From contig JBLRWC010000010.1 in NCBI GenBank assembly GCA_047921455.1, positions 13,785 through 77,784 on the forward strand: 64,000 nucleotides of DNA, in the 5' to 3' direction. Under the pieces are notes generated by a model that was not told the DNA's origin, made no database searches, and saw only the letters and a program-made list of their open reading frames with translations. This stretch comes from XN24 sp047921455 (GTDB lineage: Bacteria > Pseudomonadota > Gammaproteobacteria > Steroidobacterales > XN24). The position numbers and the translations under genes are program-made. Positions 17,061 to 25,162 of this stretch are shown here, in pieces. Each line of letters starts with the position of its first letter. Position 1 is the first letter of the stretch.

Positions 17061-18002
17061 ATGGATTTTTTCAAGATCGAATCGCATATCGAGTTCCTCA
17101 AGGTCAGGAAAGTGGCCTTTATCATCTCGGCCGTGCTGATCATTGTGTCGCTGGCGTCGCTGGCGGTGCGCGGGCTCAATTTCGGCATCGAGTTCCGCGG
17201 CGGCGTGGTGATCGAGGCGGGGTTCCCGGAATCCGTGGACCTGCCGCCGATTCGCGCGGCGCTCGAGGACGCGGGCATCGACCGCTCGGTCGTGCAGCAT
17301 TTCGGCAGCTCGCGCGAAGTCACCGTCCAGTTGCTGGCCGAGGAAGGCGCCGACCCGAGCGACACCCGCGACCGGGTCATGCAGGTGCTGCGCACGGTGG
17401 ACGCCGCGGCCGAATTGCGCCGCGTCGAATTCGTCGGGCCGCAGGTGGGTCGTGAACTGGCGGAGGCGGGCGGCATGGCGACGCTGTTCGCCCTGTTGCT
17501 GATCCTCGCCTACGTGTCGTTCCGCTTCCAGTGGAAATTTTCGCTCGGCGCCGTCGCGGCGCTGGTGCATGACGTGATCATCACGCTGGGGATTTTCTCC
17601 ATCATCCAGCTGGCTTTCGACCTGGCGGTGCTCGCAGCGGTGTTGGCGGTCATCGGCTACTCGCTCAATGACACCATCGTCATCTTCGACCGCATTCGCG
17701 AAAACATGCTGAAGATGCGGCGCAAGTCCACCGAGGAAGTGATGGACGCCTCCCTGAACCAGACGCTGTCGCGCACCATCATGACCGGCGTGACGACCTT
17801 GCTGGTGCTGCTGTCGCTGTATTTTCTCGGCGGCGAGGCGATCTCCGGCTTTTCGGTCGCGCTGATCATCGGCGTGCTGGTGGGCACCTACTCCTCGATC
17901 TATATCGCCAGCGCCACGGCCCTGGCGCTCAAGGTCACGACCATCGACCTCATCCCGCCGCAGGCCAAGGACGAAGACGAATCGTCCGGCGTGCTCCCCT
18001 AG
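17061..18002 (+). CDS. secF: Protein translocase subunit SecF
   Basis: A 313-residue partner of SecD. First helix near VAFIISAVLIIVSLASLAV, then the periplasmic loop opening with NFGIEFRGGVVIE, and the RND core with RFQWKFSLGAVAALVHDVII, GYSLNDTIVIFDRIREN and SRTIMTGVTTLLVLLSLYF. It ends the queA-tgt-yajC-secD-secF operon and is convergent with suhB. Confidence 0.96.
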   Translation: MDFFKIESHIEFLKVRKVAFIISAVLIIVSLASLAVRGLNFGIEFRGGVVIEAGFPESVDLPPIRAALEDAGIDRSVVQHFGSSREVTVQLLAEEGADPSDTRDRVMQVLRTVDAAAELRRVEFVGPQVGRELAEAGGMATLFALLLILAYVSFRFQWKFSLGAVAALVHDVIITLGIFSIIQLAFDLAVLAAVLAVIGYSLNDTIVIFDRIRENMLKMRRKSTEEVMDASLNQTLSRTIMTGVTTLLVLLSLYFLGGEAISGFSVALIIGVLVGTYSSIYIASATALALKVTTIDLIPPQAKDEDESSGVLP

Positions 18003-18033
18003 CCGCGCACGCGTGGTTCGCGTGGTTTGCGTG

Positions 18034-18861
18034 TTACGCGCGGGCCGCCGGCTGCGCGCGTAGCTCGGGGGTCAGGTGCGGTTCGATCAGCGTGAGCAGC
18101 GCCTCGTGGATCTTGGGGTTGCCGGCGACCACGTTGCCGTTCTGCTGCCAGCCGTCGCGCCCGACCAGGTCGGTGACGATGCCGCCGCACTCCTGGATCA
18201 TCAGCACGCCCGCGGCGATGTCCCAGATATTCAGGCCGATTTCCCAGAAACCGTCCAGCCGGCCTGCCGCCACGTAGGCCAGGTCCAGGGCCGCCGCGCC
18301 CGGGCGGCGCACGCCGGAAGTTTCCCGGATCACGGACTTCAGCATCCCCATGTAGGCGTCCAGCCATGCGGAGTCTTCCTTGTAGGGATAGCCGGTGCCG
18401 ATCAGCGACTTCTCCAGCAGGCGGGCGTCGCTGACGCGCATTTTGCGCCCGTCCACGGTGGCGCCGGCGCCGCGGCTGGCGGTGAACAGTTCCTGGCGCA
18501 GCGGGTCGTAGATCACGCCGTGCTCGAGCCGGCCACGGTGCATCACCGCGATGGAAACGCAAAATACCGGGAAGCCGTGCAGAAAGTTGGTTGTGCCGTC
18601 GAGCGGATCGATGATCCAGACATACTCGGCCTCCGCGCTGGCCGGGCTCGCGCCACTTTCCTCCGCGAGGAAGGCATGGTCCGGATAACTGCGCTGCACG
18701 GTGCGGATGATGTCGTCTTCGGCCATGCGATCGACTTCGCTGACGAAGTCGTAGCGGCCCTTGGAGTCGATCTTGATGGCGTCCAGCTGGTTTATGTGGC
18801 GGACGATCAGGTCGCCGGCGCGGCGCGCGGCGCGAACGCCGATGTTCAACATGGGATGCAT
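18034..18861 (-). CDS. suhB: Inositol monophosphatase family protein SuhB
   Basis: A 275-residue Mg-dependent phosphatase of the inositol monophosphatase family; SuhB also assists rRNA transcription complexes in E. coli. Metal-site motifs are HAFLAEESG, WIIDPLDGTTNFLHGFP (central Asp motif) and WDIAAGVLMIQECGG near the C-terminus. MHPMLNIGVRAARRAG matches the family N-terminus, and GGAGGAG precedes the ATG at 18861. It is divergent from trmJ across 110 bp. Confidence 0.95.
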   Translation of the reverse strand: MHPMLNIGVRAARRAGDLIVRHINQLDAIKIDSKGRYDFVSEVDRMAEDDIIRTVQRSYPDHAFLAEESGASPASAEAEYVWIIDPLDGTTNFLHGFPVFCVSIAVMHRGRLEHGVIYDPLRQELFTASRGAGATVDGRKMRVSDARLLEKSLIGTGYPYKEDSAWLDAYMGMLKSVIRETSGVRRPGAAALDLAYVAAGRLDGFWEIGLNIWDIAAGVLMIQECGGIVTDLVGRDGWQQNGNVVAGNPKIHEALLTLIEPHLTPELRAQPAARA

Positions 18862-18971
18862 TAGGTTCTCTCCTCCGGCGGGGCGGGCGGTATGCCCTGT
18901 CGCGCGCCAGAGCCGGTTACAGCCGGTTAGAATAACAACTCGTCCCGCTTCCTGCAGGCCTTTCGACGCCA

Positions 18972-19757
18972 ATGAGTATTCCCATCCGCATCGTGCTGGT
19001 CGGCACGACCCACCCGGGCAATATCGGCGCAGCCGCGCGCGCCATGTGCACCATGGGCCTGGACCGGCTGACCCTGGTCGCGCCGCGCGCCTTCCCGAGC
19101 GAGGAAGCCACCGCGCGGGCCGCCGGCGCGGACGCCGTGCTGGACCAGGCGCGGGTCTGCGCCAGCCTCGAGGAGGCGCTGGCCGATTGTCGGTTCGTGG
19201 TCGGCGCCAGCGCGCGGCTGCGCGGACTGTCGTTTTCGACCCTGGCGCCCCGCGAGGCCGCGCCGCGACTGCTGGCCGAGAGTGCGCATGGCGAAGCGGC
19301 GGTGGTATTCGGGCGCGAGAGCAGCGGGCTGAGCAACGACGAGCTGGCCAGCTGTCACGCGTTGCTGCACATCCCGACCAGCCCGGATTACAGCTCGCTC
19401 AATCTCGCCATGGCGGTGCAGGTGGTGAGTTATGAGCTGCGCCTGGCAATGCTGGCCTCAGCCGCCCCCGAGCCAGCCCGCGAACGGCCTGATCCGCTGG
19501 CCACCGTGGCGGACCTGGAGCGTTTCTATGCGCACCTGGAACGGACCCTGGTGGCGGCCGGATTTCTGAACCCCGCCAACCCGCGTCACCTCATGCTGCG
19601 GATACGGCGGCTGTTCAGCAGGGCACTTCCGGAAGAGCGCGAGGTCAGAATCCTGCGGGGGATCCTCAGCGCCCTGGAGCCGCGGCCCGGCGGGACACAG
19701 CCGGTCGTGGCCGCCGAACAGGCACGCGATGAGACGCCGCACGGCCGGACGCGTTAA
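18972..19757 (+). CDS. trmJ: tRNA (cytidine/uridine-2'-O-)-methyltransferase TrmJ
   Basis: A 261-residue SPOUT-family enzyme that methylates ribose 32 of tRNAs. Motifs: IRIVLVGTTHPGNIGAAARA at the N-terminus, VVFGRESSGLSNDEL and LHIPTSPDYSSLNLAMAVQV, which form the trefoil-knot SAM site. The C-terminal helical extension (about residues 165-250) is TrmJ-type. trmJ lies ahead of the Fe-S block, as in many gammaproteobacteria, but no iscR gene lies between it and iscS here. Confidence 0.93.
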   Translation: MSIPIRIVLVGTTHPGNIGAAARAMCTMGLDRLTLVAPRAFPSEEATARAAGADAVLDQARVCASLEEALADCRFVVGASARLRGLSFSTLAPREAAPRLLAESAHGEAAVVFGRESSGLSNDELASCHALLHIPTSPDYSSLNLAMAVQVVSYELRLAMLASAAPEPARERPDPLATVADLERFYAHLERTLVAAGFLNPANPRHLMLRIRRLFSRALPEEREVRILRGILSALEPRPGGTQPVVAAEQARDETPHGRTR

Positions 19758-19806
19758 GGTACTCGCGCGGCCGGCCAGCCGGCCGACGGCCAACAAGATG
19801 AAAGAT

Positions 19807-21000
19807 ATGCGCACACCAATTTATTTCGATTATGCCGCGACCACGCCGGTGGACGACCGTGTCGTCGCGCGCATGGTCGAGTGCCTCGGCCGGGATGGCT
19901 GTTTCGCGAATCCGGCCTCCAGCTCGCACGCCCCCGGGCGCGCCGCGCGCGGCCGGGTCGAGGCCGCGCGCCTCGAAGTCGCCGCGCTGCTCGGCGCCAG
20001 GCCCACCGAGATCATCTGGACATCCGGTGCGACCGAGTCGAACAACCTGGCTATCACGGGCGCGGCGCGCTTCCACGCCGACCGCGGCCGCCATATCGTC
20101 ACCAGCCGCACGGAACACAAGGCGGTGCTCGATACGTGTCGCCAGCTCGAGAAAGAAGGCTGGCGGGTCACCTACGTCACGCCGGGACCGGGTGGCATCG
20201 TGACCGCCGACGAGATCGAGCCCGCGCTGCGATCCGACACCGTGCTGGTCTCGGTGATGTTCGTGAATAACGAAATCGGCACGATCAATGAACTGGCGCC
20301 GATCGGCCGGTTGTGCCGCGAGCGCGCCGTGCTGTTTCACGTCGACGCCGCGCAGGCGGCCGGCAAGCTGCCGGTGAATGTCGATGAGCTCGGCGCGGAC
20401 ATGTTGTCCGTGTCGGCGCACAAGGTTTATGGCCCGAAGGGCGCCGGTGCCCTGTATCTGCGGGGCAGTCCGAAAAGCCGCCTCGAGCCGCTGATCCACG
20501 GGGGCGGCCACGAATGGGGCATGCGCTCGGGGACCCTCGCGACCCACCAGGTCGTCGGCATGGGCGAAGCCTTTCGTATTGCCGCTGCGGAGCAGGCGGC
20601 CGAAGCAGAACGCTTGCGGGCGCTGCGCGATCGCTTGTGGACGGGAATCGTCGGCCTGGGCGGCGTACATATCAACGGCGATCCCGAGCGGCGTGTCGCC
20701 GGCCTGCTCAGCGTTTGTTTCGAGGGCGTGGAAGGTGAAAGCCTGTTGTTCGCGCTGCGGGAGCTGGCCCTGTCCAGCGGCTCGGCGTGCACTTCGGCCA
20801 GCCGCGACGCCTCCTACGTGCTGCGCGCCCTGGGGCGCGATGACCAGCTGGCGCAGAGTTCGCTGCGCTTCAGCCTCGGGCGGTTTACGACCGCCGCGGA
20901 AGTGGACCATGCGATTCGCGTGGTCAGGGAACAGGTGGGCCGGCTACGCGCGCTGGCGCCGGCATCGGCGGGCCACGCAGCCGGCGGGGAGGCAATATGA
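19807..21000 (+). CDS. iscS: Cysteine desulfurase IscS
   Basis: A 397-residue PLP enzyme releasing sulfur from cysteine for Fe-S clusters and tRNA thiolation. With ATG 19807 (MRTPIYFDYAATTPVD), the PLP lysine in SVSAHKVYGPKG is residue 206 and the catalytic Cys in SSGSACTSAS is residue 328, the same numbering as E. coli IscS, which supports this start over ATG 19798. Other landmarks are SGATESNNLAI, TEHKAVLD, FVNNEIGTIN and HVDAAQAAGKLP. The last residues before the stop differ from E. coli. It overlaps the IscU-like gene by 4 bp. Confidence 0.95.
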   Translation: MRTPIYFDYAATTPVDDRVVARMVECLGRDGCFANPASSSHAPGRAARGRVEAARLEVAALLGARPTEIIWTSGATESNNLAITGAARFHADRGRHIVTSRTEHKAVLDTCRQLEKEGWRVTYVTPGPGGIVTADEIEPALRSDTVLVSVMFVNNEIGTINELAPIGRLCRERAVLFHVDAAQAAGKLPVNVDELGADMLSVSAHKVYGPKGAGALYLRGSPKSRLEPLIHGGGHEWGMRSGTLATHQVVGMGEAFRIAAAEQAAEAERLRALRDRLWTGIVGLGGVHINGDPERRVAGLLSVCFEGVEGESLLFALRELALSSGSACTSASRDASYVLRALGRDDQLAQSSLRFSLGRFTTAAEVDHAIRVVREQVGRLRALAPASAGHAAGGEAI

Positions 21001-21395
21001 ATACAGCAGCTGCACAGCTCGACTACTCCGGCGAAGTGCGTAATCGTTTCGAGACCGCACCGCGCCACGGCCGCGTCTTGGCGGCGCCGACCGAGCACTG
21101 GGCTGGCGGCGCCGGGGAAGTCGGCCGCGGCGTGCGGGTCGAGTTCGAGGCGAGGGTACGCGACGGTCGGGTTGCGGAGTGCCGCTTTCGCGCTTACGGT
21201 TGTCCGCATGTCATAGCCGCCGCCTCGTGGGTTGCGGAGCAGGCCGAGGGGCGCAGCGTCGGCGACCTGGATTGGCTGGACCCGCAGCGCCTGGCGGCCT
21301 TACTGGAGGCGCCACCGCATAAACTTGGCAGCCTGCTGGTGGTCGAAGATGCTTTGCGCGCCTGTTTTGCGGGACAACCCGAGGGACGGCGTTAA
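20997..21395 (+). CDS. Divergent IscU/NifU-N scaffold-like protein with lost ligands
   Basis: A 132-residue protein of IscU fold. The order of conserved blocks (YSGEVRNRFETAPRHG at the start, CRFRAYGCPHVIAAASWVAE in the middle, APPHKLGSLLVVEDALRAC near the end) aligns with IscU. Hand alignment to E. coli IscU shows that only Cys63 (YGCPH) is kept: the ACGD motif holding Cys37 is replaced by GRGV, and His105-Cys106 become Gly-Ser. It therefore cannot hold a [2Fe-2S] cluster in the standard way. Position between iscS and iscA with an ATGA overlap suggests it still works with IscS, perhaps as a regulator or sulfur acceptor through the single Cys. Confidence 0.8.
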   Translation: MNTAAAQLDYSGEVRNRFETAPRHGRVLAAPTEHWAGGAGEVGRGVRVEFEARVRDGRVAECRFRAYGCPHVIAAASWVAEQAEGRSVGDLDWLDPQRLAALLEAPPHKLGSLLVVEDALRACFAGQPEGRR

Positions 21396-21449
21396 AATAC
21401 GGTTCCACCGGGCGTCCGGTGGACACAGGATCGAGAGGAGTGCGAGACG

Positions 21450-21773
21450 ATGGCGATTACCCTCACTGAGTCCGCGGCCACGCGCGTCAAGAATTACCTG
21501 GCGCGCCGCGGCGGCGGCGCCGGCATCCGCCTGGGCGTGAAGCGAACCGGCTGCTCGGGTTGGGCATATGTGGTTGATTATGCAGATAAAGTGGGTGGCG
21601 ATGACGTGGTTTTCGAGGCCCACGAAGTGCGCGTATTCGTTGACCCGGAGCACCTCAAGCTGATCGATGGCACGGAGGTGGATTTCGTCAAACAGGGCCT
21701 GAACGAGGCCTTCCTGTTCCGCAATCCGAACGTCAAGGGCGAGTGCGGCTGCGGCGAAAGCTTCAGCGTCTGA
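21450..21773 (+). CDS. iscA: A-type Fe-S carrier protein IscA
   Basis: A 107-residue HesB/IscA family protein. The three conserved Cys are present in KRTGCSGWAYVVDYAD and GECGCGESFSV (CxC near the C-terminus). Length and sequence fit IscA, a carrier that passes iron or Fe-S clusters to target proteins. Position after iscS and the IscU-like gene supports this. hscB, hscA and fdx are absent; ndk follows instead. Confidence 0.93.
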   Translation: MAITLTESAATRVKNYLARRGGGAGIRLGVKRTGCSGWAYVVDYADKVGGDDVVFEAHEVRVFVDPEHLKLIDGTEVDFVKQGLNEAFLFRNPNVKGECGCGESFSV

Positions 21774-21803
21774 TTGTACGCCCGGGTCCCGTCGCAGTAA
21801 GAT
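21774..21803 (+). promoter_or_regulatory. Candidate sigma-70 promoter for ndk
   Basis: TTGTAC (21774-21779) and TAAGAT (21798-21803) are separated by 18 bp, about 100 bp before the ndk start. It would separate the ndk-rlmN operon from the Fe-S genes. Confidence 0.4.
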
Positions 21804-21906
21804 AATCCGTTGCGCGCTCCGTTTTCACGGAGTTTAGGTTGTGGCCGCAGGATGCGGTTTTGCAACGATTTTTGGCTGAAACCAAGACTGAAACAAAGGG
21901 AACCCA

Positions 21907-22338
21907 ATGGCGATCGAACGCACGCTCTCTATCATCAAGCCCGACGGCGTCCAGAAGAACCTGATCGGCGAAATTTACCGGCGCTTCGAGGCCGGCGGCC
22001 TGCAAGTCGTCGCGGCGCGCATGGTGCACCTGTCGGCGGCCGACGCCGGCGCGTTTTACGCGGTGCATCGCGAGCGGCCGTTCTATAACGACCTGGTGTC
22101 CTACATGACCTCCGGGCCGGTGATGGTGAGCGTGCTCGAGGGCGACAACGCCATCGCGAATCACCGCGAGATCATGGGCGCGACAGACCCGGCCAAGGCT
22201 GACAAGGGCACGATTCGCGCCGATTTCGCCGACAGTATCGAAGCAAACATCGTGCACGGTTCCGACGCGGTCGACACGGCCCGCCAGGAAATCACATTTT
22301 TCTTCGCGGGTCGCGACATCTGCCCGAGGACGCGCTGA
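21907..22338 (+). CDS. ndk: Nucleoside diphosphate kinase
   Basis: A 143-residue kinase that balances NTP pools. ERTLSIIKPDGVQKNLIGEI is the family N-terminus, and the phosphorylated His is residue 117 in NIVHGSDAVDTARQEITFFF. An AAGGGAACCC-type ribosome-binding region precedes the ATG. It is followed 7 bp later by rlmN. Confidence 0.97.
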   Translation: MAIERTLSIIKPDGVQKNLIGEIYRRFEAGGLQVVAARMVHLSAADAGAFYAVHRERPFYNDLVSYMTSGPVMVSVLEGDNAIANHREIMGATDPAKADKGTIRADFADSIEANIVHGSDAVDTARQEITFFFAGRDICPRTR

Positions 22339-22345
22339 GCAGTCC

Positions 22346-23452
22346 ATGAACGACGCGCGCGTCAACCTGCTGGGGATGTCCCGCGAGGAGCTGGAAGCCT
22401 TTTTCGTCGGCCTCGGCGAGAAACCTTTCCGCGCGCGCCAGCTCATGAGCTGGATGTACCGCTTTGGTATCGCGGACTTCGAGGCGATGACCAACGTGTC
22501 CAGGCCGCTGCGCGCCAAGCTGGCCGAGATCGCTAAAATCCAGCCGCCCGAAATTCGCTCGCTGCATCATGCCGGCGACGACACGCGCAAGTGGATGCTG
22601 TCCATGGACGGTGGCCAGGCCATCGAAACCGTGTTTATTCCGGAACCGGCGCGCGGCACCTTGTGCATCTCCAGCCAGGTGGGTTGCGCGATGGATTGCG
22701 CCTTCTGCGCGACCGGCAAGCAGGGCTTCAATCGCAACCTGTCCGCGGCCGATATCGTCGGCCAGGTGTGGATGGCAAATCGCGAGCTCGGCTATCGGGT
22801 CGACGGCGACCGGATCGTCACGAACGTGGTGTTCATGGGCATGGGCGAACCGCTGGCGAACTTCCGCAACGTGGTGCCGGCGATCAAGGTATTGATCGAT
22901 GATTTCGGTTTCAACATATCGCGTCGGCGCGTGACCGTGAGCACTTCCGGGCTCGTGCCCCAGATGGATCGCCTCGGCGAGGAATGCAATGTCGCCCTGG
23001 CGGTCTCCCTGCATGCGGCCGACGATGCGCTGCGCGACCAGCTCGTACCGATCAATCGACGCCACCCGATCGAAGAGCTGCTCGCAGCCTGCTGGCGCTA
23101 TGCCGAGCGCGGCGCCGGCCGCCACATTACGTTCGAGTACGTAATGCTCGATGGCATCAACGACCGGGAGGAAGATATGCGCCGCCTGGCAAAATTGCTT
23201 GCCCACCGTCCGGCCAAGGTGAACCTGATCCCGTTCAACCCGTTCCCGGGCACCGAGTTCCGCCGTTCGCCGCTGCCGGTGATCGAGCGTTGCCGGGAGT
23301 TCCTGCTGCGCAAGGGCATTCGCACTACCATCCGGCGCACCCGCGGGGACGACATCGACGCGGCCTGCGGCCAGCTCGCCGGCCAGGTCAACGACCGGGT
23401 CCGCTTCCGGCTTGGCAGCAAGCTGGTCAGTGTCGCCGCGAGGGCGTCCTGA
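22346..23452 (+). CDS. rlmN: Dual-specificity 23S rRNA/tRNA adenine C2-methyltransferase RlmN
   Basis: A 368-residue radical-SAM enzyme methylating A2503 of 23S rRNA and A37 of tRNAs. The radical-SAM cluster motif CAMDCAFCATGKQGFNRNL is clear, as are VVFMGMGEPLANF and the mechanistic C-terminal Cys region RRTRGDDIDAACGQLAGQ. It ends one base into the pilF start. Confidence 0.96.
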   Translation: MNDARVNLLGMSREELEAFFVGLGEKPFRARQLMSWMYRFGIADFEAMTNVSRPLRAKLAEIAKIQPPEIRSLHHAGDDTRKWMLSMDGGQAIETVFIPEPARGTLCISSQVGCAMDCAFCATGKQGFNRNLSAADIVGQVWMANRELGYRVDGDRIVTNVVFMGMGEPLANFRNVVPAIKVLIDDFGFNISRRRVTVSTSGLVPQMDRLGEECNVALAVSLHAADDALRDQLVPINRRHPIEELLAACWRYAERGAGRHITFEYVMLDGINDREEDMRRLAKLLAHRPAKVNLIPFNPFPGTEFRRSPLPVIERCREFLLRKGIRTTIRRTRGDDIDAACGQLAGQVNDRVRFRLGSKLVSVAARAS

Positions 23453-24192
23453 TGCGTTGGCGGGTCGTGCTGCTGTGCGTAGCCGGCATGCTGGCCGGCT
23501 GTGCCAGTACGCCGCAGAACAGCCAGGTGTCGGAAACGGACGCGGCGCGTTACAACGTCCAGCTGGGCATGAGTTATCTGCAGCGCGGCGACCTGGAGGG
23601 CGCGCGGGAGAAACTCGAGCGCGCCGTGCAACAGAATCCATCGCTGCCGGCGGCGCACGCCGCGCTCGGCATTCTGTACGAGCGCGCCGGCGACGTGGAG
23701 CGGGCGCGCACGCACCTGCGCCGCGCGACCCGCCTGGCGCCCGATGATCCCAACCAGCTGAACAATTACGGCGGCTTTCTTTGCCGCCAGGGCGACCGTC
23801 GCGAGGGCATTCGTCATTTCGAAATGGTGGCCAACAATGCCTTCTACCGGACGCCGGAGGCTGCCCTGACCAACGCCGGCGTGTGCGCGCGCGGCATCCC
23901 CGACACCGAGCTGGCCGAGAACTATTTCCGCCGCGCCCTGGATCAGAATCGCAGCCACGCCGAAGCGCTGCTGCAACTTGCGGATCTCAGCCTGGAGACC
24001 GAGCGCACCCTGCAGGCGCGCGCATTCTTGCAGCGCTTCGAGGCTTTTTCGCCGCATTCGGCCTCGAGCCTGGCGCTCGGGCATCGCATCGAGAGCGCCG
24101 CCGGCGATGCCCGTGCAGCCGAACAGTACGCCAGCCGGCTGCGGCGGGAATTCCCTGATTCGCGCGAGGCGAGGAGCCTGAATCGTGACTGA
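23452..24192 (+). CDS. pilF: Type IV pilus biogenesis lipoprotein PilF/PilW
   Basis: A 246-residue outer-membrane lipoprotein with signal peptide and lipobox (VAGMLAGC, lipid Cys about residue 17), followed by TPR units such as NVQLGMSYLQRGDLEGAREK and AHAALGILYERAGDVERART. PilF/PilW pilots the PilQ secretin to the outer membrane. The conserved gammaproteobacterial order rlmN-pilF-rodZ is kept. It implies type IV pili elsewhere in the genome. It overlaps rodZ by 8 bp. Confidence 0.92.
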   Translation: MRWRVVLLCVAGMLAGCASTPQNSQVSETDAARYNVQLGMSYLQRGDLEGAREKLERAVQQNPSLPAAHAALGILYERAGDVERARTHLRRATRLAPDDPNQLNNYGGFLCRQGDRREGIRHFEMVANNAFYRTPEAALTNAGVCARGIPDTELAENYFRRALDQNRSHAEALLQLADLSLETERTLQARAFLQRFEAFSPHSASSLALGHRIESAAGDARAAEQYASRLRREFPDSREARSLNRD

Positions 24193-25147
24193 CAAAATCG
24201 AATCCGTGGCCGGCGAGCCATCGTCGACCCTGTTGTCGCCCGGCATGCAACTGCGCGCGGCCCGCGAGCGCGCGGGCTGGACCGCAGAGCGGCTGGCGGC
24301 CGAGTTGTGCTTGCCCGTCAGCCGGCTGCATGCGCTCGAGCAGGACGACCATGCCAGTTTCGGCGGCGTGGTGTTCGTGCGCGGCTACCTGCGGCGGGCT
24401 GCAGTGCTGCTCGACATCCCCCCGCAGGAACTGATTTCTGCCTACGAAACCTGCTGCGCCACACCGCGGCCAGAGGAAATACTGCCGGTGCTGACGCCGG
24501 GGGCGCCGCCGCCGCGCGTCATTCCCGGTTGGGCCGGTTCTCTTGCAGGCGTCCTGCTGGTCAGCGTGGCGATCGGTGGCACCTGGTGGCTGATGGGACC
24601 GGACCCGAACGGCGCAGCGCCGGCGGCGCCGACTACCCGGCCGGTGGCCGGGCTGGAATTTACGCCGCCGCAGGAACCGCGCGTCGCGTCGCGCGAGCCG
24701 ACCCCCGAACCGGGGGTCTTGGTGGATGCGACTGGCGATGCCGGCGTCATGAGGTCGCCCGCAGAACTCGCGCCCGCAGCCGTACCCGAAGCCGTACCCG
24801 AAGCCGTACCCGAAGCCGCGCCCGCAGCCGTGCCGGAGCCGCGCCGGGTGGAGCGGATCGTGGCCGAGATCCCGGCACCCGCCGCGCCTGTGCCTGGCAC
24901 GGCCGAGCTGCGTTTCGAGTTCAGCGAGGATTGCTGGCTGGAGGTCCACGACGCCGAGGAGCGTCGCTTGGCCTACCGGCTGTATCGCGCCGGCGAAGTC
25001 GCCCGGTTGCGCGGTACGGCGCCCTTGTCGGTGTTTCTTGGCAACGCCGAGGGCGTGCGGCTGACCGTGGACGACGCGCCGATCGCGCTGCGAGCAGCAC
25101 GCACGGACGGCACCGCCCGACTGACGGTCGGCGGCGGCGCTGGCTGA
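24185..25147 (+). CDS. rodZ: Cytoskeleton protein RodZ-like
   Basis: A 320-residue bitopic membrane protein linking MreB to the cell-wall machinery. An N-terminal helix-turn-helix (PGMQLRAARERAGWTAERLA through HASFGGVVFVRGYLRR, about residues 20-75) is followed by a membrane helix (SLAGVLLVSVAIGGTWWLM, about 118-136), a Pro/Ala/Glu-rich periplasmic linker with tandem PEAV units, and a C-terminal DUF4115 domain beginning ELRFEFSEDCWLEVHDA. Typical RodZ architecture. Co-directional with pilF and hisS. Confidence 0.92.
   Translation: MTDKIESVAGEPSSTLLSPGMQLRAARERAGWTAERLAAELCLPVSRLHALEQDDHASFGGVVFVRGYLRRAAVLLDIPPQELISAYETCCATPRPEEILPVLTPGAPPPRVIPGWAGSLAGVLLVSVAIGGTWWLMGPDPNGAAPAAPTTRPVAGLEFTPPQEPRVASREPTPEPGVLVDATGDAGVMRSPAELAPAAVPEAVPEAVPEAAPAAVPEPRRVERIVAEIPAPAAPVPGTAELRFEFSEDCWLEVHDAEERRLAYRLYRAGEVARLRGTAPLSVFLGNAEGVRLTVDDAPIALRAARTDGTARLTVGGGAG
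24781..24816 (+). repeat. 12-bp tandem repeat in the rodZ linker
   Basis: CGTACCCGAAGC is repeated three times in frame, encoding the PEAVPEAVPEA part of the periplasmic linker. Copy number may vary between strains by slippage without frameshift, since the unit is 12 bp. Confidence 0.8.
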
Positions 25148-25162
25148 TTCCGGGAGATTTTC

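Noticed and set aside
14861..17476. Very long open frame on the minus strand
   Set aside because: Antisense shadow of yajC, secD and secF, which match known families over their whole length; high GC leaves long open frames on the opposite strand.
24781..24816. Possible CRISPR-like repeat
   Set aside because: 12-bp tandem units without spacers, in frame in the rodZ linker.
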